Part shown: piece after piece, positions 4,769 through 5,855 of the stretch
How positions within the stretch are numbered: the first letter of the stretch is position 1
How the letters are laid out: each line of letters opens with the position of its first letter
Source of the DNA: Rhodoferax sp.
GTDB taxonomy: Bacteria > Pseudomonadota > Gammaproteobacteria > Burkholderiales > Burkholderiaceae
Length of the DNA stretch: 5,855 bases
Direction: 5' to 3'
NCBI GenBank assembly: GCA_028292075.1
Contig: JAQGNA010000254.1
Span: 1-5,855, forward strand
The notes under the pieces: generated by a model
Seen by the model: only the letters and a program-made list of their open reading frames with translations
What the model was told of the DNA's origin: nothing
Databases searched by the model: none
Made by a program: the position numbers and the translations under genes

Positions 4769-5665
4769 ATGCAAGATCTCAACGACATGTTTTACTTTGC
4801 GGAAGTAGTGGAGCAGGGGAGCTTCGCCGCGGCCGGCAGGGCGCTGGGCTTGCCCAAATCCCGACTGTCGCGCCGGGTGGCCGAACTCGAAACGCGGCTG
4901 GGCGTGCGGTTGCTCCAGCGCACCACCCGCAAGCTTTCGCTCACGGAAGTCGGCGAGGTGTACTTCCGGCATTGCGCGGCCATGCGCAGCGAGGCGGGCG
5001 CAGCCGACGAGGCCGTACTGCGCGTTCGCTCGGAGCCGCGCGGCACGGTGCGTGTGACCTGCCCGATCACCCTGGCACAAGGTGTGCTGGGCGAGCAGAT
5101 CCCGCGTTTCCTTGCGGCCTTTCCGCAGGTCCGCATTGAAATGGAAGTGACGAATCGGGCGGTGGACCTGGTGGAGGAGGGGATCGACGTGGCCCTGCGG
5201 GTGCGCACCTCGCTCGAAGGCAGCGCCAGCCTGGTGGTCAAGCGGCTTTCGGCCTCGGTGGGCATTTTGCTGACCAGCCCTGCGCAGCTTGCAAGGCAGG
5301 GCCGGCCCGAGACACCCCAGGATCTGCACCGGCTCGACACCGTGGCAATGTCCGCGGTGGACGGCCGGGCGGCGCTGCGGCTGGTCGGGCCGGAAGGCGC
5401 CGAGTTCACCTGGCACCACCAACCGCGTTTTGTCGCCGACGACCTGCTCACCCTGAAGCACGCCATGGTGAACGGCACCGGCGTGGGCTTTTTGCCCGAC
5501 TACATGTGCGCCGCCGAGATCGCCGACGGACGTCTGGTGCCATTGCTCCCGGGCTGGTCGCTCCCTCCAGGCCTATTGCATGCGGTCTTTCCGTCGCGCC
5601 GCGGGCTGGTGCCGGCCGTGCGGGTGTTTCTGGACTTTCTGGGCGAAGCGCAGCTCATTGGCTGA
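4769..5665 (+). CDS. LysR-type transcriptional regulator
   Basis: This is a 298-residue DNA-binding regulator of normal LTTR length. The N-terminal winged helix-turn-helix is clear: MFYFAEVVEQGSFAAAGR, then ALGLPKSRLSRRVAELETRLG (recognition helix about residues 28-42) and VRLLQRTTRKLSLTEVG (46-62), followed by a linker helix. Residues ~90-295 form the periplasmic-binding-like effector domain, beginning GTVRVTCPITLAQGVLG, with LVEEGIDVALRVRTSLEGSASLVVKRL in the middle and a C-terminal PGWSLPPGLLHAVFPSRRGLVPAVRVFLDFL of the kind seen in many proteobacterial LTTRs of the CrgA/DsdC-like group. The divergent arrangement with azoR and the 4727-4750 dyad suggest it controls azoR and itself. The inducer is not evident; quinones or related aromatics are likely from the target. 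It may also influence the downstream peroxiredoxin gene, which lies 108 bases away on the same strand. Confidence 0.94.
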   Translation: MQDLNDMFYFAEVVEQGSFAAAGRALGLPKSRLSRRVAELETRLGVRLLQRTTRKLSLTEVGEVYFRHCAAMRSEAGAADEAVLRVRSEPRGTVRVTCPITLAQGVLGEQIPRFLAAFPQVRIEMEVTNRAVDLVEEGIDVALRVRTSLEGSASLVVKRLSASVGILLTSPAQLARQGRPETPQDLHRLDTVAMSAVDGRAALRLVGPEGAEFTWHHQPRFVADDLLTLKHAMVNGTGVGFLPDYMCAAEIADGRLVPLLPGWSLPPGLLHAVFPSRRGLVPAVRVFLDFLGEAQLIG

Positions 5666-5773
5666 ACGGTCGAGCTTATACACAAATCGAGCTATGCAAA
5701 AAATAATAGAGTCGTTTGGGTTTTAAGCGCGGCGCTTCACAATTCGGCAAATTCAACCAGAGCAGGAGATTCC
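5666..5773 (+). promoter_or_regulatory. Promoter region of the peroxiredoxin gene
   Basis: This gap is AT-rich compared with its flanks. It holds a direct repeat TCGAGCT (5670-5676 and 5687-5693), an inverted pair CTAT-N10-ATAG (5692-5709) and a 13-base palindrome AAGCGC-G-GCGCTT (5725-5737). A candidate promoter is TTGGGT (5716-5721) and CACAAT (5738-5743) with a 16-base spacer that contains the palindrome. AGGAG at 5764-5768 with a five-base spacer is a good ribosome binding site for the next gene. No terminator with a U-tract is visible after the LysR-type gene. Confidence 0.45.
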
Positions 5774-5855
5774 ATGGCCCAGCAGACCCTTCGCCTCGGC
5801 GACACCGCGCCCGATTTCACCCAGGAATCGACGCAAGGTCCGATTTCGTTTCACG
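5774..5855 (+). CDS. Peroxiredoxin, 1-Cys Prx6-type (partial: first 27 residues)
   Basis: Only 27 complete codons are present before the right edge. MAQQTLRLGDTAPDFTQEST with a following QGPISFH matches the start of Prx6-type peroxiredoxins (LRLGDTAPDF, then a S-x-G-x-I-x-FH strand). These are cytosolic thiol peroxidases that reduce hydrogen peroxide and organic hydroperoxides. The catalytic Cys region (PVCTTE in the family) lies outside the window, so activity class is inferred from the N-terminus alone. The start is supported by AGGAG five bases upstream. It lies downstream of the LysR-type gene with its own AT-rich promoter region, so it need not be co-transcribed with it. Confidence 0.85.
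   Translation, partial: MAQQTLRLGDTAPDFTQESTQGPISFH

Noticed and set aside
4643..5461. 272-codon minus-strand frame antisense to the LysR-type gene
   Set aside because: It is a shadow of a clear LTTR and runs across the shared promoter region; there are no domain features.
5692..5709. OxyR binding site before the peroxiredoxin gene
   Set aside because: CTAT and ATAG tetramers are present but separated by ten bases in the wrong order, and the four-tetramer ATAG-N7-CTAT pattern is not met.
1..5855. tRNA, rRNA, CRISPR array, insertion sequence or phage gene
   Set aside because: No cloverleaf-like segment, regularly spaced repeat-spacer array, transposase frame or terminal inverted repeats could be found by reading both strands.

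Overview
The window is GC-rich (roughly 60-65% by eye), with dense coding and long antisense shadow ORFs. Its content is an NitT/TauT-type ABC importer with a TauD-type dioxygenase, an AzoR beside a divergent LysR regulator, and a Prx6-type peroxiredoxin. This fits a free-living betaproteobacterium, probably Burkholderiales/Comamonadaceae (Variovorax-like). That placement is inferred from gene style; no marker gene is present.

Left part, minus strand (1-2281): three genes read right to left. They are a TauD/TfdA-family Fe(II)/2-oxoglutarate dioxygenase, a probably Tat-exported periplasmic substrate-binding protein, and the start of an ABC ATPase that runs off the left edge. The last two share one base in a TGATG junction. 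The ATPase's continuation and any permease lie outside the window. The set looks like uptake plus oxygenolytic opening of an organosulfonate or similar anion, as in tau/ssu systems, but the substrate cannot be read from the sequence.

Middle (2282-3876): a 341-base divergent intergenic region carries an imperfect inverted repeat with 14/13-base arms and three direct copies of TCATTTGC, with one inverted partial copy. It is followed on the plus strand by an orphan CelD/BcsL-like (Acetyltransf_6) acyltransferase whose start is uncertain.

Right part (3972-5855): an azoR-type FMN-dependent NADH:quinone/azo reductase on the minus strand converges on the acyltransferase gene. It is divergent from a LysR-type regulator, and their 137-base shared promoter region holds two perfect dyads. 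After the regulator, a 108-base gap with a 13-base palindrome leads to the first 27 codons of a 1-Cys (Prx6-type) peroxiredoxin. Regulator, reductase and peroxiredoxin together suggest a small electrophile/peroxide-stress neighbourhood.

No RNA gene, CRISPR array, insertion sequence or phage gene is visible. I see no convincing new multi-gene system. The points most worth checking are the unexplained operator-like repeats in the intergenic regions and the unassigned substrates of the importer/dioxygenase and the acyltransferase.
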